Positions 45,905 to 54,562 of a DNA stretch of 64,000 nt are shown here, in pieces. How positions within the stretch are numbered: the first letter of the stretch is position 1; each line of letters starts with the position of its first letter. Source of the DNA: Pseudomonas viridiflava (GTDB taxonomy: Bacteria; Pseudomonadota; Gammaproteobacteria; Pseudomonadales; Pseudomonadaceae); the NCBI RefSeq assembly GCF_900602065.1, contig NZ_UWFN01000285.1:496001-560000 (forward strand), written 5' to 3'. The notes below the pieces were generated by a model. The model had not been told where the DNA came from. It searched no databases and saw only the letters and a program-made list of their open reading frames with translations. Made by a program: the position numbers and the translations under genes.

Positions 45905-47029
45905 ATGACTAAGGGTACCAAGAAGCTTTCCAAGCTGTTTGCCGCATTGGTTATGGCGGGGGTTGCCAGCCATTCGTTCGCAGCAGACACCATCAAGATC
46001 GGCATCGCAGGTCCAAAGACCGGCCCGGTCGCTGAATACGGCACCATGCAGTTCAACGGCGCCAAAATGGCCATCGAACAGATCAATGCCAAAGGCGGCG
46101 TCAACGGCAAGATGCTCGAAGCCGTTGAATACGATGACGTATGCGAACCCAAGCAAGCCGTTGCAGTGGCCAACAAAGTGGTCAACGACAACGTCAAGTT
46201 CGTGATCGGTCACCTGTGCTCCAGCTCCGCTCAGCCTGCATCCGACGTCTATGAAGACGAAGGCATCATCATGGTTACCCCGGCCGCTACCAGCCCGGAA
46301 ATCACCGCTCGCGGATACAAAATGGTGTTCCGCACCATCGGTCTGGACAGCGCTCAAGGCCCGGCCGCAGGCAACTATATTGCCGACGTGGTCAAGCCTA
46401 AAACCGTTGCGGTCATTCACGACAAGCAGCAGTACGGTGAAGGCATTGCATCGGCGGTGAAAACCACTCTTGAAGGCAAGGGCGTGAAAGTCGCCGTCTT
46501 CGAGGGCATCAACCCGGGCGACAAAGACTTCTCCTCGCTGATCGCCAAACTCAAGCAAGCCAATGTTGATTTCGTGTACTACGGCGGCTACCACCCGGAA
46601 CTGGGTCAGATCCTGCGTCAGTCCAAGGAAAAAGGCCTGAAAGCCCGCTTCATGGGTCCTGAAGGCGTCGGCAACGACTCGATCTCGCAAATCGCTGGCG
46701 ATGCTTCCGAAGGCCTGCTGGTGACCCTGCCGAAATCCTTCGACCAGGATCCGGCCAACCAGGCGCTGACCAAGGCATTCCAGGACAAGAAACAGGACCC
46801 GAGCGGCCCGTTCGTCTACCCGTCCTACTCTGCCGTTCAGGTCGTGGCTGACGGTATCGCTGCCGCGAAGTCCGAAGACACCGACAAGGTGGCAGCCGCC
46901 ATCCATGCCGGCACGTTCAAGACGCCAATGGGCGAACTGAGCTACGACGCCAAGGGCGACCTGAAGAACTTCCAGTTCGTGGTCTACGAGTGGCACTTCG
47001 GCAAGCCGAAAACCGAAGCCACCAAGTAA
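45905..47029 (+). CDS. braC: branched-chain amino acid-binding protein BraC
   Basis: 374 residues. Signal peptide MTKGTKKLSKLFAALVMAGVASHSFA-A. Periplasmic binding protein of the Leu/Ile/Val type (two lobes): early IKIGIAGPKTGPVAEYGTMQ and VVNDNVKFVIGHLCSSSAQPA for ligand contacts. Supplies leucine, isoleucine, valine (and alanine in Pseudomonas BraC) to the BraDEFG permease. GTGGAG is 4 bases before ATG 45905. A terminator follows, so the binding protein is probably made in excess of the permease, whose genes begin 208 bases later. PA1074 equivalent (memory). Confidence 0.95.
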   Translation: MTKGTKKLSKLFAALVMAGVASHSFAADTIKIGIAGPKTGPVAEYGTMQFNGAKMAIEQINAKGGVNGKMLEAVEYDDVCEPKQAVAVANKVVNDNVKFVIGHLCSSSAQPASDVYEDEGIIMVTPAATSPEITARGYKMVFRTIGLDSAQGPAAGNYIADVVKPKTVAVIHDKQQYGEGIASAVKTTLEGKGVKVAVFEGINPGDKDFSSLIAKLKQANVDFVYYGGYHPELGQILRQSKEKGLKARFMGPEGVGNDSISQIAGDASEGLLVTLPKSFDQDPANQALTKAFQDKKQDPSGPFVYPSYSAVQVVADGIAAAKSEDTDKVAAAIHAGTFKTPMGELSYDAKGDLKNFQFVVYEWHFGKPKTEATK

Positions 47030-47048
47030 GCTGCTTGCGTTGACACCG

Positions 47049-47080
47049 AAGCCCACTGCATCTGCAGTGGGCTTTGTTTT
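47049..47080 (+). terminator. terminator/attenuator after braC
   Basis: GCCCACTGCA and TGCAGTGGGC pair around a 2-base loop (AA/TT extends it), followed by TTTGTTTT. Incomplete read-through here would set the ratio of BraC to BraDEFG; that is inference. Confidence 0.8.
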
Positions 47081-47237
47081 ACGAATGAAGGTCCCGTCCC
47101 GTGATCCGGCGATGTGACCTCCTGAAAATCTTAAAACCGTTACCAGCGGTTCGTTGGCGCGCCATCGGCAACGCATCAGAGAATGCGAGCCCTGCGCAGG
47201 CCAGAGCATGCAGAACAGGTTTTTAGGAGCGCGGTAA

Positions 47238-48161
47238 ATGCCCGAGTTATTCCACTACATGCAACAACTGGTCAATGGCCTGACCATTGGCAGTACGTAT
47301 GCATTAATCGCCATCGGCTACACGATGGTGTACGGCATCATCGGAATGATCAACTTCGCCCACGGCGAGGTTTACATGATTGGTTCCTATGTTGCCTTCA
47401 TGGCCCTGGCCGGTCTGGCCATGATGGGTATCCACAGCCTGCCGCTGTTAATGATCGTGGCCTTTGCCGCGACGATCATCGTCACCAGCGCCTACGGGTA
47501 CAGCATTGAGCGCCTCGCGTACCGTCCATTGCGTAACAGCAATCGTCTGATTCCACTGATTTCTGCAATCGGCATGTCGATCTTTCTGCAGAACGCAGTC
47601 CAGCTATCCCAGGGCTCTGGCAACTTTGCCATTCCCAACCTGCTCCCCGGCAGCTTCTCCTTCGGCCCTGGCGGTGCAGAAGAAGTCCTCATCTCTTACA
47701 TGCAGGTGGTGGTATTTGTCGTCACCTTGCTGGCGATGACCGGCCTGACCCTGTTCATTTCCCGTTCGCGAATGGGCCGCGCCTGCCGCGCCTGCGCCGA
47801 GGACATGAAGATGGCCAATCTGTTGGGCATCAACACAAACACCATCATCGCCCTGACCTTCGTTGTCGGCGCAGCGTTGGCGGCCATCGCTGCGGTGCTG
47901 TTGAGCATGCAATACGGCGTGATCAACCCGAGCGCAGGTTTCCTGGTAGGCCTCAAGGCATTTACTGCTGCCGTTCTGGGCGGTATCGGCTCGATTCCGG
48001 GCGCCATGTTAGGTGGCCTGGTGCTGGGTGTCGCAGAAGCCTTCGGCGCCGATATCTTCGGCGATCAATACAAGGACGTCGTGGCCTTTGGTCTTCTGGT
48101 GCTCGTGCTGCTGTTCCGGCCGACCGGTATTCTGGGCCGTCCAGAGGTTGAGAAAGTATGA
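47238..48161 (+). CDS. braD: BraD, permease subunit (LivH type)
   Basis: 307 residues, eight or so membrane helices. Signature of Liv[28 protein letters not shown] near residues 25-55, and [23 protein letters not shown], the ATPase-contacting EAA-like loop. One of two permease subunits for branched-chain amino acid import. AGGAG is 9 bases upstream of the ATG. braE overlaps its end by 4 bases (ATGA). Confidence 0.95.
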   Translation: MPELFHYMQQLVNGLTIGSTYALIAIGYTMVYGIIGMINFAHGEVYMIGSYVAFMALAGLAMMGIHSLPLLMIVAFAATIIVTSAYGYSIERLAYRPLRNSNRLIPLISAIGMSIFLQNAVQLSQGSGNFAIPNLLPGSFSFGPGGAEEVLISYMQVVVFVVTLLAMTGLTLFISRSRMGRACRACAEDMKMANLLGINTNTIIALTFVVGAALAAIAAVLLSMQYGVINPSAGFLVGLKAFTAAVLGGIGSIPGAMLGGLVLGVAEAFGADIFGDQYKDVVAFGLLVLVLLFRPTGILGRPEVEKV

Positions 48162-49411
48162 GCAAGTCTCTCAAACAGGCGCTGTTCAGCGCCGCGCTGG
48201 TGTGGGCTGTTGCCTATCCGGTGCTGGGCCTGAAACTGGCCTTTTCCGGCGTCACGCTGCAAGTGCAGAACGCCAGCCCGCTGACCCTGACCATCATCGC
48301 TCTCTGCTCGGTATTGATGTTCTTGCGTGTGCTTTTTGCGGAAAAAATCAGCGGCATGCGCAGCGGTACACGCAAGCCACTGGTCTCGCAAAAAACCAGT
48401 GATTTCCTGACTCAGCCAAAAACCCAGCGCTGGGGCCTGATAGCCCTGATTGTGCTGGCATTCATCTGGCCATTCTTTGGCTCGCGCGGCGCCGTGGACA
48501 TTGCCACGTTGATCCTGATCTACGTCATGCTGGGCCTGGGCCTGAACATCGTGGTTGGCCTGGCGGGCCTGCTGGACCTGGGCTACGTCGGTTTCTATGC
48601 TGTTGGCGCCTACGGCTACGCCCTGCTCTCGCACTATTTTGGCCTGAGCTTCTGGGAGGCCCTGCCATTGACCGGCTTGCTGGCAGCGCTTTTCGGCTTC
48701 CTGCTGGGCTTCCCGGTATTGCGTCTGCGCGGCGACTATCTGGCGATCGTCACTTTGGGCTTTGGCGAAATCATCCGGATTTTCCTGCGCAACATGACGG
48801 ATATCACCGGCGGCCCCAACGGCATCAGCAATATCGATAAGCCGACGCTGTTCGGCCTGAGCTTCGAGCGCCGTGCAGCTGAGGGTGCGCAAACCTTCCA
48901 CCAATATTTCGGACTGGACTACAACCCGATCAGCAAGGTGATCTTCCTTTACCTGATTGCTCTGCTGCTGGCACTGGCGGCTCTGTTCGTTATCAATCGC
49001 TTGTTGCGTATGCCTATAGGCCGAGCCTGGGAAGCTCTGCGCGAAGACGAAATTGCCTGTCGTGCGCTGGGCCTGAATCCGACCGTCATCAAGCTGTCGG
49101 CGTTTACTCTGGGTGCCTCGTTCGCTGGCTTCGCTGGCAGTTTCTTCGCCGCTCGCCAAGGTCTGGTAACGCCTGAGTCATTCACGTTCATCGAGTCGGC
49201 GATTATCCTCGCCATCGTCGTACTGGGTGGCATGGGTTCCCAACTGGGGGTAATCCTGGCCGCTATCGTGATGATTCTGCTCCCTGAATTGATGCGTGAA
49301 TTCAGCGATTACCGCATGTTGATGTTCGGCGCCCTGATGGTGCTGATGATGATCTGGCGTCCTCAAGGTTTCCTGCCGATGCAACGCCCACACATGGAGT
49401 TGCGCAAATGA
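48158..49411 (+). CDS. braE: BraE, permease subunit (LivM type)
   Basis: 417 residues. LivM-type with an N-terminal extension (about 100 residues with its own helices) before the core, which includes [27 protein letters not shown] and the EAA-like loop [24 protein letters not shown]. Partner of BraD in the inner membrane. Start overlaps the braD stop; braF overlaps its stop by 4 bases. Confidence 0.95.
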   Translation: MSKSLKQALFSAALVWAVAYPVLGLKLAFSGVTLQVQNASPLTLTIIALCSVLMFLRVLFAEKISGMRSGTRKPLVSQKTSDFLTQPKTQRWGLIALIVLAFIWPFFGSRGAVDIATLILIYVMLGLGLNIVVGLAGLLDLGYVGFYAVGAYGYALLSHYFGLSFWEALPLTGLLAALFGFLLGFPVLRLRGDYLAIVTLGFGEIIRIFLRNMTDITGGPNGISNIDKPTLFGLSFERRAAEGAQTFHQYFGLDYNPISKVIFLYLIALLLALAALFVINRLLRMPIGRAWEALREDEIACRALGLNPTVIKLSAFTLGASFAGFAGSFFAARQGLVTPESFTFIESAIILAIVVLGGMGSQLGVILAAIVMILLPELMREFSDYRMLMFGALMVLMMIWRPQGFLPMQRPHMELRK

Positions 49412-50175
49412 GCCGCCCCATTCTTGAAGTCAGCGGCCTGAGCATGCGTTTTGGCGGGTTGCTGGCGGTCAATGGCGTAGGCCTGACCGTCAACGAAAAA
49501 CAAGTCGTGTCGATGATCGGCCCCAACGGCGCAGGCAAGACCACGGTATTCAACTGCCTGACCGGTTTCTACAAGCCTACGGCCGGCACGATCCTGTTGG
49601 ACGGCGAGCCGATTCAAGGTCTGGCCGGTCATCAGATCGCCCGCAAAGGCGTGGTGCGGACCTTTCAGAACGTGCGTCTGTTCAAGGAAATGACGGCTCT
49701 GGAAAACCTGTTGGTTGCCCAGCACCGTCACCTGAACACCAACTTCCTGTCCGGCCTGTTCCGCACTCCGGCGTTCCGCCGCAGTGAGCAAGAGGCAATG
49801 GAGTATGCCGCGCACTGGCTGGAAGCGGTCAACCTCAAGGAGTTCGCCAACCGGACCGCAGGCACTCTGGCCTACGGTCAGCAACGCCGACTGGAAATCG
49901 CCCGCTGCATGATGACCCGACCGCGCATCCTGATGCTCGACGAGCCTGCTGCGGGCCTTAACCCGAAGGAAACCGAAGATCTCAAAGCGTTGATCGGCGT
50001 GCTGCGTAACGAACACAACGCCACCGTGCTGCTGATCGAGCACGACATGAAGCTGGTCATGAGCATTTCCGACCACATCGTGGTGATCAACCAGGGCACA
50101 CCGCTGGCTGACGGCACGCCGGAACAGATCCGTGACAATCCTGAAGTGATCAAAGCCTACCTGGGGGAAGCGTAA
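49408..50175 (+). CDS. braF: BraF, ATPase subunit (LivG type)
   Basis: 255 residues. Walker [12 protein letters not shown] loop (FQNVRLF), signature [14 protein letters not shown] (in place of LSGGQ, as usual for LivG), Walker [13 protein letters not shown] and His in LIEHDMKLV. First of two distinct ATPases driving the Bra importer. Overlaps braE by 4 bases and abuts braG directly. Confidence 0.95.
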   Translation: MSRPILEVSGLSMRFGGLLAVNGVGLTVNEKQVVSMIGPNGAGKTTVFNCLTGFYKPTAGTILLDGEPIQGLAGHQIARKGVVRTFQNVRLFKEMTALENLLVAQHRHLNTNFLSGLFRTPAFRRSEQEAMEYAAHWLEAVNLKEFANRTAGTLAYGQQRRLEIARCMMTRPRILMLDEPAAGLNPKETEDLKALIGVLRNEHNATVLLIEHDMKLVMSISDHIVVINQGTPLADGTPEQIRDNPEVIKAYLGEA

Positions 50176-50877
50176 ATGCTGCAATTCGAAAACGTTTCCA
50201 CCTTCTACGGCAAGATCCAGGCCCTGCACAGCATCAACATTGATGTGCGCCAAGGCGAAATCGTGACGCTGATCGGTGCCAACGGCGCCGGTAAGTCCAC
50301 GCTGTTGATGACCCTGTGCGGCTCACCACGTGCCCATAGCGGCAGCATTCGTTATATGGGCGAAGAACTGGTCGGTCTGGACTCCTCGGTGATCATGCGT
50401 AAAAGCATCGCCGTAGTACCTGAAGGCCGTCGGGTGTTTGCCCGTCTGACGGTGGAAGAGAACCTCGCCATGGGCGGTTTCTTCACGGAGAAAGGTGATT
50501 ATCAGGAGCAGATGGATAAAGTCCTGCACCTGTTCCCACGCCTGAAGGAACGCTTCAACCAACGCGGCGGCACTATGTCCGGCGGTGAACAGCAAATGCT
50601 CGCTATTGGCCGTGCGCTGATGAGCAAGCCCAAGCTGCTGTTGCTGGACGAACCCTCGCTGGGCTTGGCACCGATCATCATTCAGCAGATTTTCGAGATC
50701 GTCGAACAACTGCGTCGTGATGGCGTAACGGTGTTTCTGGTTGAGCAGAACGCCAACCAGGCACTGAAGATTGCTGATCGTGCCTATGTACTGGAAAACG
50801 GTCGCGTGGTCATGCAGGGCACGGGTGAAGAGTTGCTGGTCGACCCGAAAGTGCGTGATGCCTACTTGGGTGGTTGA
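50176..50877 (+). CDS. braG: BraG, ATPase subunit (LivF type)
   Basis: 233 residues. Walker A GANGAGKST, signature MSGGEQQMLAIGRAL, Walker B LLLDEPSLGLAP and His-replacing EQN in FLVEQNANQAL, all typical of LivF. Its start codon directly follows the braF stop. Last gene of braDEFG; a very long hairpin follows. Confidence 0.95.
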   Translation: MLQFENVSTFYGKIQALHSINIDVRQGEIVTLIGANGAGKSTLLMTLCGSPRAHSGSIRYMGEELVGLDSSVIMRKSIAVVPEGRRVFARLTVEENLAMGGFFTEKGDYQEQMDKVLHLFPRLKERFNQRGGTMSGGEQQMLAIGRALMSKPKLLLLDEPSLGLAPIIIQQIFEIVEQLRRDGVTVFLVEQNANQALKIADRAYVLENGRVVMQGTGEELLVDPKVRDAYLGG

Positions 50878-50880
50878 TTC

Positions 50881-50930
50881 ATCGCAGCAATTAAAAAACG
50901 GCCTTCGGGCCGTTTTTTTATTGCTGCGAT
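50881..50930. terminator. long hairpin terminator after bra operon
   Basis: 50 bases that form a 23-base-pair stem with one mismatch around a TTCG tetraloop: ATCGCAGCAATTAAAAAACG + GCC then TTCG and the complement ending TTGCTGCGAT. The inner GGCC-TTCG-GGCC plus T run is a standard terminator; the outer ten base pairs (ATCGCAGCAA/TTGCTGCGAT) are unusual. Confidence 0.85.
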
Positions 50931-50952
50931 GCATCACATTAAACTCTGGACT

Positions 50953-51044
50953 TGTGGGAGCGAATTTATTCGCGAAGGCAGTATTTCAGTCAATACATCT
51001 GCTGCGGATGTACCGGCCCCTTCGCGAATAAATTCGCTCCCACG
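50953..51044. repeat. REP inverted pair (AATTTATTCGCGAAGG class)
   Basis: TTGTGGGAGCGAATTTATTC pairs with GAATAAATTCGCTCCCACGG; inner CGCGAAGG/CCTTCGCG also pairs. Confidence 0.85.
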
Positions 51045-51107
51045 GGAATTGGTTCGACATAAAAACTCCCACAGGGTCCAGCCTTCCAATTCATGCGGCA
51101 GCCCCCT

Positions 51108-52031
51108 TCAGCTATCCCCCACCCCCAACCGCTCCAGCGCCGCGCTGCTGCGTTGAAACCAGCCCAACAAATAATCAGCCAGCACCTGCATGCGCCTGGG
51201 CAACTCCCCCTCATACGGATGGACCAGAAACAGCGGCGAGATACTGGTCTGGTAATCGCGGAACAGCCAGTGCAGCCGACCATCGTTGATCTCGGCATGC
51301 ACCATGTATGACGGCAATCGAGCGATGCCGGCACCGACCAACGCTGCCTTTTTCAGCAACCCGTAATGATTACTGGCAAACGTACCGTTGACCTGAACCC
51401 GGGTCAGTTCGTGGCTCTGATGGTAAAGCCATTCGTTGCGGCCACTGTAATGACTGTTGAGCAGACAGCTATGGCCGAGCAGTTCATGAGGTGCTTTCGG
51501 CTGGCCGTGCAATTGCAGGTAAGCACTGCTGGCACAGGTGAGCTCCTGCATCGCCAGCAACGGTTTGGCGACCAGCCGCTCGTCACTTGCGACATGGGAG
51601 CGAATAGCCAGGTCGAAGCCATCCCGGCGCAGGTCACGAAAGGCGTTATTGAGTTCAAGCTCGACTTTTACTTGCGGGTACTGGGCAGAAAATTCCATCA
51701 ACAAGCCTTCAAAAAATGTTTCCCCCAGAGACACGGGTGCCGTAACACGCACTTGCCCCACCATGTCATCACGCATCAACTCAACGATATTACGAGCCCG
51801 CTCCATGCTTGCGAGCAGCTGCTGCCCTTGAGGTAGCAAGGCTGCACCGGCCGACGTCAGACTCAGGCTGCGCGTGCTGCGATGCAAAAGCATCACCCCG
51901 TAGCCCTGCTCCAGCTGACTGATTCGTTTGGACAAGTAACCTTTGCTGCAGCCAAGGCGTGCGGCCGCAGACGTAAAACTGCCTGCATCGATCAAAACCG
52001 CAAAAGCCGCGAGGTCATCAATTTCACTCAC
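51108..52031 (-). CDS. LysR-type regulator (divergent from SDR gene)
   Basis: 307 residues. Winged helix-turn-helix at about 1-60 (AFAVLIDAGSFTSAAARLGCSKGYLSKRISQLEQ) and an effector domain. CrgA/DhnR-like group with N-terminal SAAARLG and RSTRSLSLTSAG. The GTG at 52031 is the likely start. Divergent from the SDR gene at 52142; between them TGCC-TATT-GGCA (52059-52070) is a possible LysR half-site pair. It probably controls the SDR gene. Confidence 0.88.
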   Translation of the reverse strand: MSEIDDLAAFAVLIDAGSFTSAAARLGCSKGYLSKRISQLEQGYGVMLLHRSTRSLSLTSAGAALLPQGQQLLASMERARNIVELMRDDMVGQVRVTAPVSLGETFFEGLLMEFSAQYPQVKVELELNNAFRDLRRDGFDLAIRSHVASDERLVAKPLLAMQELTCASSAYLQLHGQPKAPHELLGHSCLLNSHYSGRNEWLYHQSHELTRVQVNGTFASNHYGLLKKAALVGAGIARLPSYMVHAEINDGRLHWLFRDYQTSISPLFLVHPYEGELPRRMQVLADYLLGWFQRSSAALERLGVGDS

Positions 52032-52141
52032 TATTGTTTCCCTATGAGAACCAAAGGTTGCCTATTGGCACTCTTATCGACCACAAATAGCCACCTTACA
52101 CTGCCCACTCAACACCCTTGAGCACTCCATGGAGCAGTGAC

Positions 52142-52741
52142 ATGAAAATTCTACTGATTGGTGCAAACGGTACTGTGGGATCGGCAATTGCCCATGAACT
52201 GAGCCAGCGTCACGAAATCGTACGCGCAGGTCGTAACAGTGGAGAGGAGCATGTGGATATTAGTGATAGCGCCTCGATCCGCAAACTATTCGAACGGATA
52301 GGCCGTTTCGATGCATTGGTCTGCGCTGCCGGTAATGTGAAGTTCGCACCACTGGCCGAAATGAGCGAAAGCGACTTCGCTCTTGGCTTGCAGGACAAAC
52401 TGATGGGGCAGGTCAACCTGCTGCTGATCGGTCGCGAATTTGCCAACGATGGTGCGTCTTTCACGTTCACCACCGGCGTCCTCAGCCATGACCCGATCCG
52501 CTCAGGCGCTTCGGCCAGCCTGGTCAATGGTGCTATCGACGCTTTCGTCCGCGCTGCGGCTATAGAATTGCCACGCGGCATGCGAGTCAACTCGGTAAGC
52601 CCTAACGTTCTGGTCGAAGCCATGGACAGTTACGCGCCCTATTTCCGGGGCTTCAAGCCTGTTCCTGCGGCAGATGTGGCGCTAGCCTACGCAAAAAGTG
52701 TCGAGGGACTGCAAACGGGTCAGACGTATCACGTTGGTTGA
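52142..52741 (+). CDS. short-chain dehydrogenase-like protein, atypical active site
   Basis: 199 residues. Rossmann fold with GANGTVG near residues 7-13 and CAAGN around 62-66 (cofactor), ending YHVG. The canonical YxxxK catalytic pair is absent: the expected place reads SASLVNGAIDAF, with Ser in the Tyr position and Asn for Lys. Similar short SDRs with this change exist in Pseudomonas. Activity is unclear. GGAG is 7 bases before ATG 52142. Divergent LysR regulator upstream. Confidence 0.8.
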   Translation: MKILLIGANGTVGSAIAHELSQRHEIVRAGRNSGEEHVDISDSASIRKLFERIGRFDALVCAAGNVKFAPLAEMSESDFALGLQDKLMGQVNLLLIGREFANDGASFTFTTGVLSHDPIRSGASASLVNGAIDAFVRAAAIELPRGMRVNSVSPNVLVEAMDSYAPYFRGFKPVPAADVALAYAKSVEGLQTGQTYHVG

Positions 52742-52802
52742 TGCCTCTTGTGATGGGGCGACAGGCTGAGTAACGTGGCGACACTTGCCTGGAGACCACT
52801 CA

Positions 52803-53483
52803 ATGTTTGCTGTTCGTACCGCTCTGATCGTTGCTCTGTTACCCCTGTTCGCTGGATGCCAGATGCTGGGCTCTCAATCCGGTTCAGCCCCTGTCTCTAA
52901 GGCTAACTGGATTCGCATGCAGGGCAATCTGACCGGTGAAGGCGGCAAGCTGATGTTTCAGCCGTGCAATGAGCAGCGTCGCTACGTGGTCAAGGACGGC
53001 GGCAGCACCGGTATCCTGCAAGAAGCGACATCCCTGGCTGACAGTTCCGGCAAGGTTTTCGCCGACCTGCGCGGGGTGTTCGTTGCCAGTAATGCAGCCA
53101 ACAGCGACGGCCAGCTCGACCTGCGTCAGGTCTACCGTGTCGAACGTGCAGGCCAGGCCTGTGAAGATCCCAACTTCAAGCGCCTGACCCTGCACGTCAA
53201 CGGTAACAAACCGGCATGGAACGTTAACGTCAGTGGTAAAGGCATGGTCATTGAGCGTCTGGGCAAAGACTCCATCGCCGTGCCTTATGTGGAAGAACAG
53301 CTACCAGACGGCCGTTTCAGCGTCAGTAGTGAGGCCAACGGCAACAAGATGGAGCTCTGGGTTGCGCCGCAGCGCTGTGTCGATAGCGTGGATGGCTCGG
53401 TGCAGCATTTGACCGCTGAGTTGCGTATCAACGGTGAGACAGCGCGGGGTTGCGGGTATTACGGCGGGTCGCGGGATGATTGA
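52803..53483 (+). CDS. outer-membrane lipoprotein (COG3650-like)
   Basis: 226 residues. Signal peptide MFAVRTALIVALLPLFAGC with lipobox FAGC and Cys at residue 19. Mature protein of beta strands in two similar halves (WIRMQGNLTGEGGKLMFQPC and related COG3650 patterns), with four Cys available for disulfides. Family members are predicted periplasmic lipoproteins of unknown function. ATG 52803 is used; a 6-codon upstream extension is possible. The next 1.1 kb is non-coding. Confidence 0.78.
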   Translation: MFAVRTALIVALLPLFAGCQMLGSQSGSAPVSKANWIRMQGNLTGEGGKLMFQPCNEQRRYVVKDGGSTGILQEATSLADSSGKVFADLRGVFVASNAANSDGQLDLRQVYRVERAGQACEDPNFKRLTLHVNGNKPAWNVNVSGKGMVIERLGKDSIAVPYVEEQLPDGRFSVSSEANGNKMELWVAPQRCVDSVDGSVQHLTAELRINGETARGCGYYGGSRDD

Positions 53484-53595
53484 TCCCGGTTGAGTTAATA
53501 CTCGAGGATTACCGCTCCCGTATCGCGGAATAGGTATGTGCACAACTTTTCCATGCTGGGGTTTTTGCGTACATATCCATTGCTGCGTTATGGCT

Positions 53596-53845
53596 GATAT
53601 TGGTTGCGCTTTTACAGCGCGTCACTTTTGAACAGCCCAAAAGTAACCAAAAGGCATTTACCCCACCACTCGGCACCTCGCTGTCGCTCGGTGTACCCGC
53701 TCGCTGATCCTGAACCGTGGGCCGCCGCAATGGGCCATCCATGGCCCGGTGCGGCTAACCCGGCATCCTTGCCGGGTTGCCCACGGTTCAGAATCTGCGT
53801 TCGGCCAGCGTGGTTTAACGGGGCGCCTCAGATCAAAATCAAAAG
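53596..53845 (+). repeat. structured repeat element, left copy
   Basis: About 250 bases with three hairpins. The main one is CTGAACCGTGGG (53710-53721) with CCCACGGTTCAG (53780-53791), 12 perfect pairs; inside are GGGCCAT/ATGGCCC and AACCCGGCA/TGCCGGGTT. The outer part includes GCGCTTTTACAGCGC and CAAAAGTAACCAAAA. It ends GATCAAAATCAAAAGC. It is an imperfect inverted copy of 54114-54381. No coding frame. Origin unknown; intergenic repeat families are known in Pseudomonas and this may be one. Confidence 0.8.
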
Positions 53846-53911
53846 CGCGGTGGCCTGACAGCCGACCTGATTGTGTGAACTTGCTACCTTCGCTCCGGCT
53901 AGCAATGACCT

Positions 53912-54001
53912 TGTGGGAGCGGTGCTTGCCCGCGATTCAGGCGCTGCGGTACGTCAGATATACCGCGTAATCGTTCATCGCGGGCAAGCACCGCTCCCAC
54001 A
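53912..54001. repeat. REP inverted pair (GGTGCTTGCCCGCGAT class)
   Basis: TGTGGGAGCGGTGCTTGCCC pairs with GGGCAAGCACCGCTCCCACA. It lies between the two arms of the structured repeat. Confidence 0.88.
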
Positions 54002-54024
54002 TAAAACCGCGTGTATCCAGGCCC

Positions 54025-54122
54025 TGCTTTTGATCTGCTTTTGATCTGCTTTTGATCTGCTTTTGATCTGCTTTTGATCTGCTTTTGATCTGCTTTTGAT
54101 CTGCTTTTGATCTGCTTTTGAT
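54025..54122. repeat. 11-base tandem repeat (TGCTTTTGATC)x9
   Basis: TGCTTTTGATC occurs eight times without any change (54025-54112) and a ninth time truncated (54113-54122). The unit is 11 bases, so reading frames shift each copy. The reverse complement GATCAAAAGCA is the inner end of the structured repeat, of which the left copy has only one unit. It therefore seems to have expanded from the element's end. Confidence 0.92.
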
Positions 54123-54381
54123 TTTGATCTTAAGCGCTCCGTTAAACCACGCCGGCCGTAATCCGATATTGCTGCGTGGGGCAAACCGGCAGGGATGCCG
54201 GTTTAGCCGCCTCAGGCCATGGATGGCCGGTGGCGGCGGCCCCACGCAGCAATGTCGGATTACGGGCATGCCGAGCCTAGGCGAGGCACCAAGTGGTGGG
54301 GCATGAGCGTTTTGCTTACTTTTGTCTGGGCCGGCTTCCGGCTTCACAAAAGTGAGGCGCTGTAAAAGCGCAACCAATATC
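54114..54381 (-). repeat. structured repeat element, right copy (inverted)
   Basis: Reads inward like the left copy. The main stem, 54157-54181 with 54240-54264, has 25 pairs (one G-T) and a different sequence from the left copy's stem. The second hairpin AAACCGGCA/TGCCGGTTT differs from the left AACCCGGCA/TGCCGGGTT by a paired change. Ends CAACCAATATC opposite GATATTGGTTG of the left copy. Confidence 0.8.
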
Positions 54382-54562
54382 AAACATCACCGCGGTAATG
54401 GATATATACGCAAAAATCACCGCATAAATGTGTTCCCCCCCTAATAGCGTAACCATCAAACTCAGACAACCCACCACCCCGCCGCCCCTCAATGTGTCTT
54501 ATAATCCCCGGTTCTTGTAGCGCTGTCGGGCTGATCCTGCGGCCCGGAAACTGGATCCTTTC

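Noticed and set aside
45860-47209. Minus-strand frame of 449 codons over braC
   Set aside because: Shadow; braC has a signal peptide and known motifs.
53937-54383. 148-codon frame across the 11-base tandem repeats
   Set aside because: Translation gives a simple period-11 sequence (KADQKQIKSRS) as expected from the repeat; no start signal and not coding.
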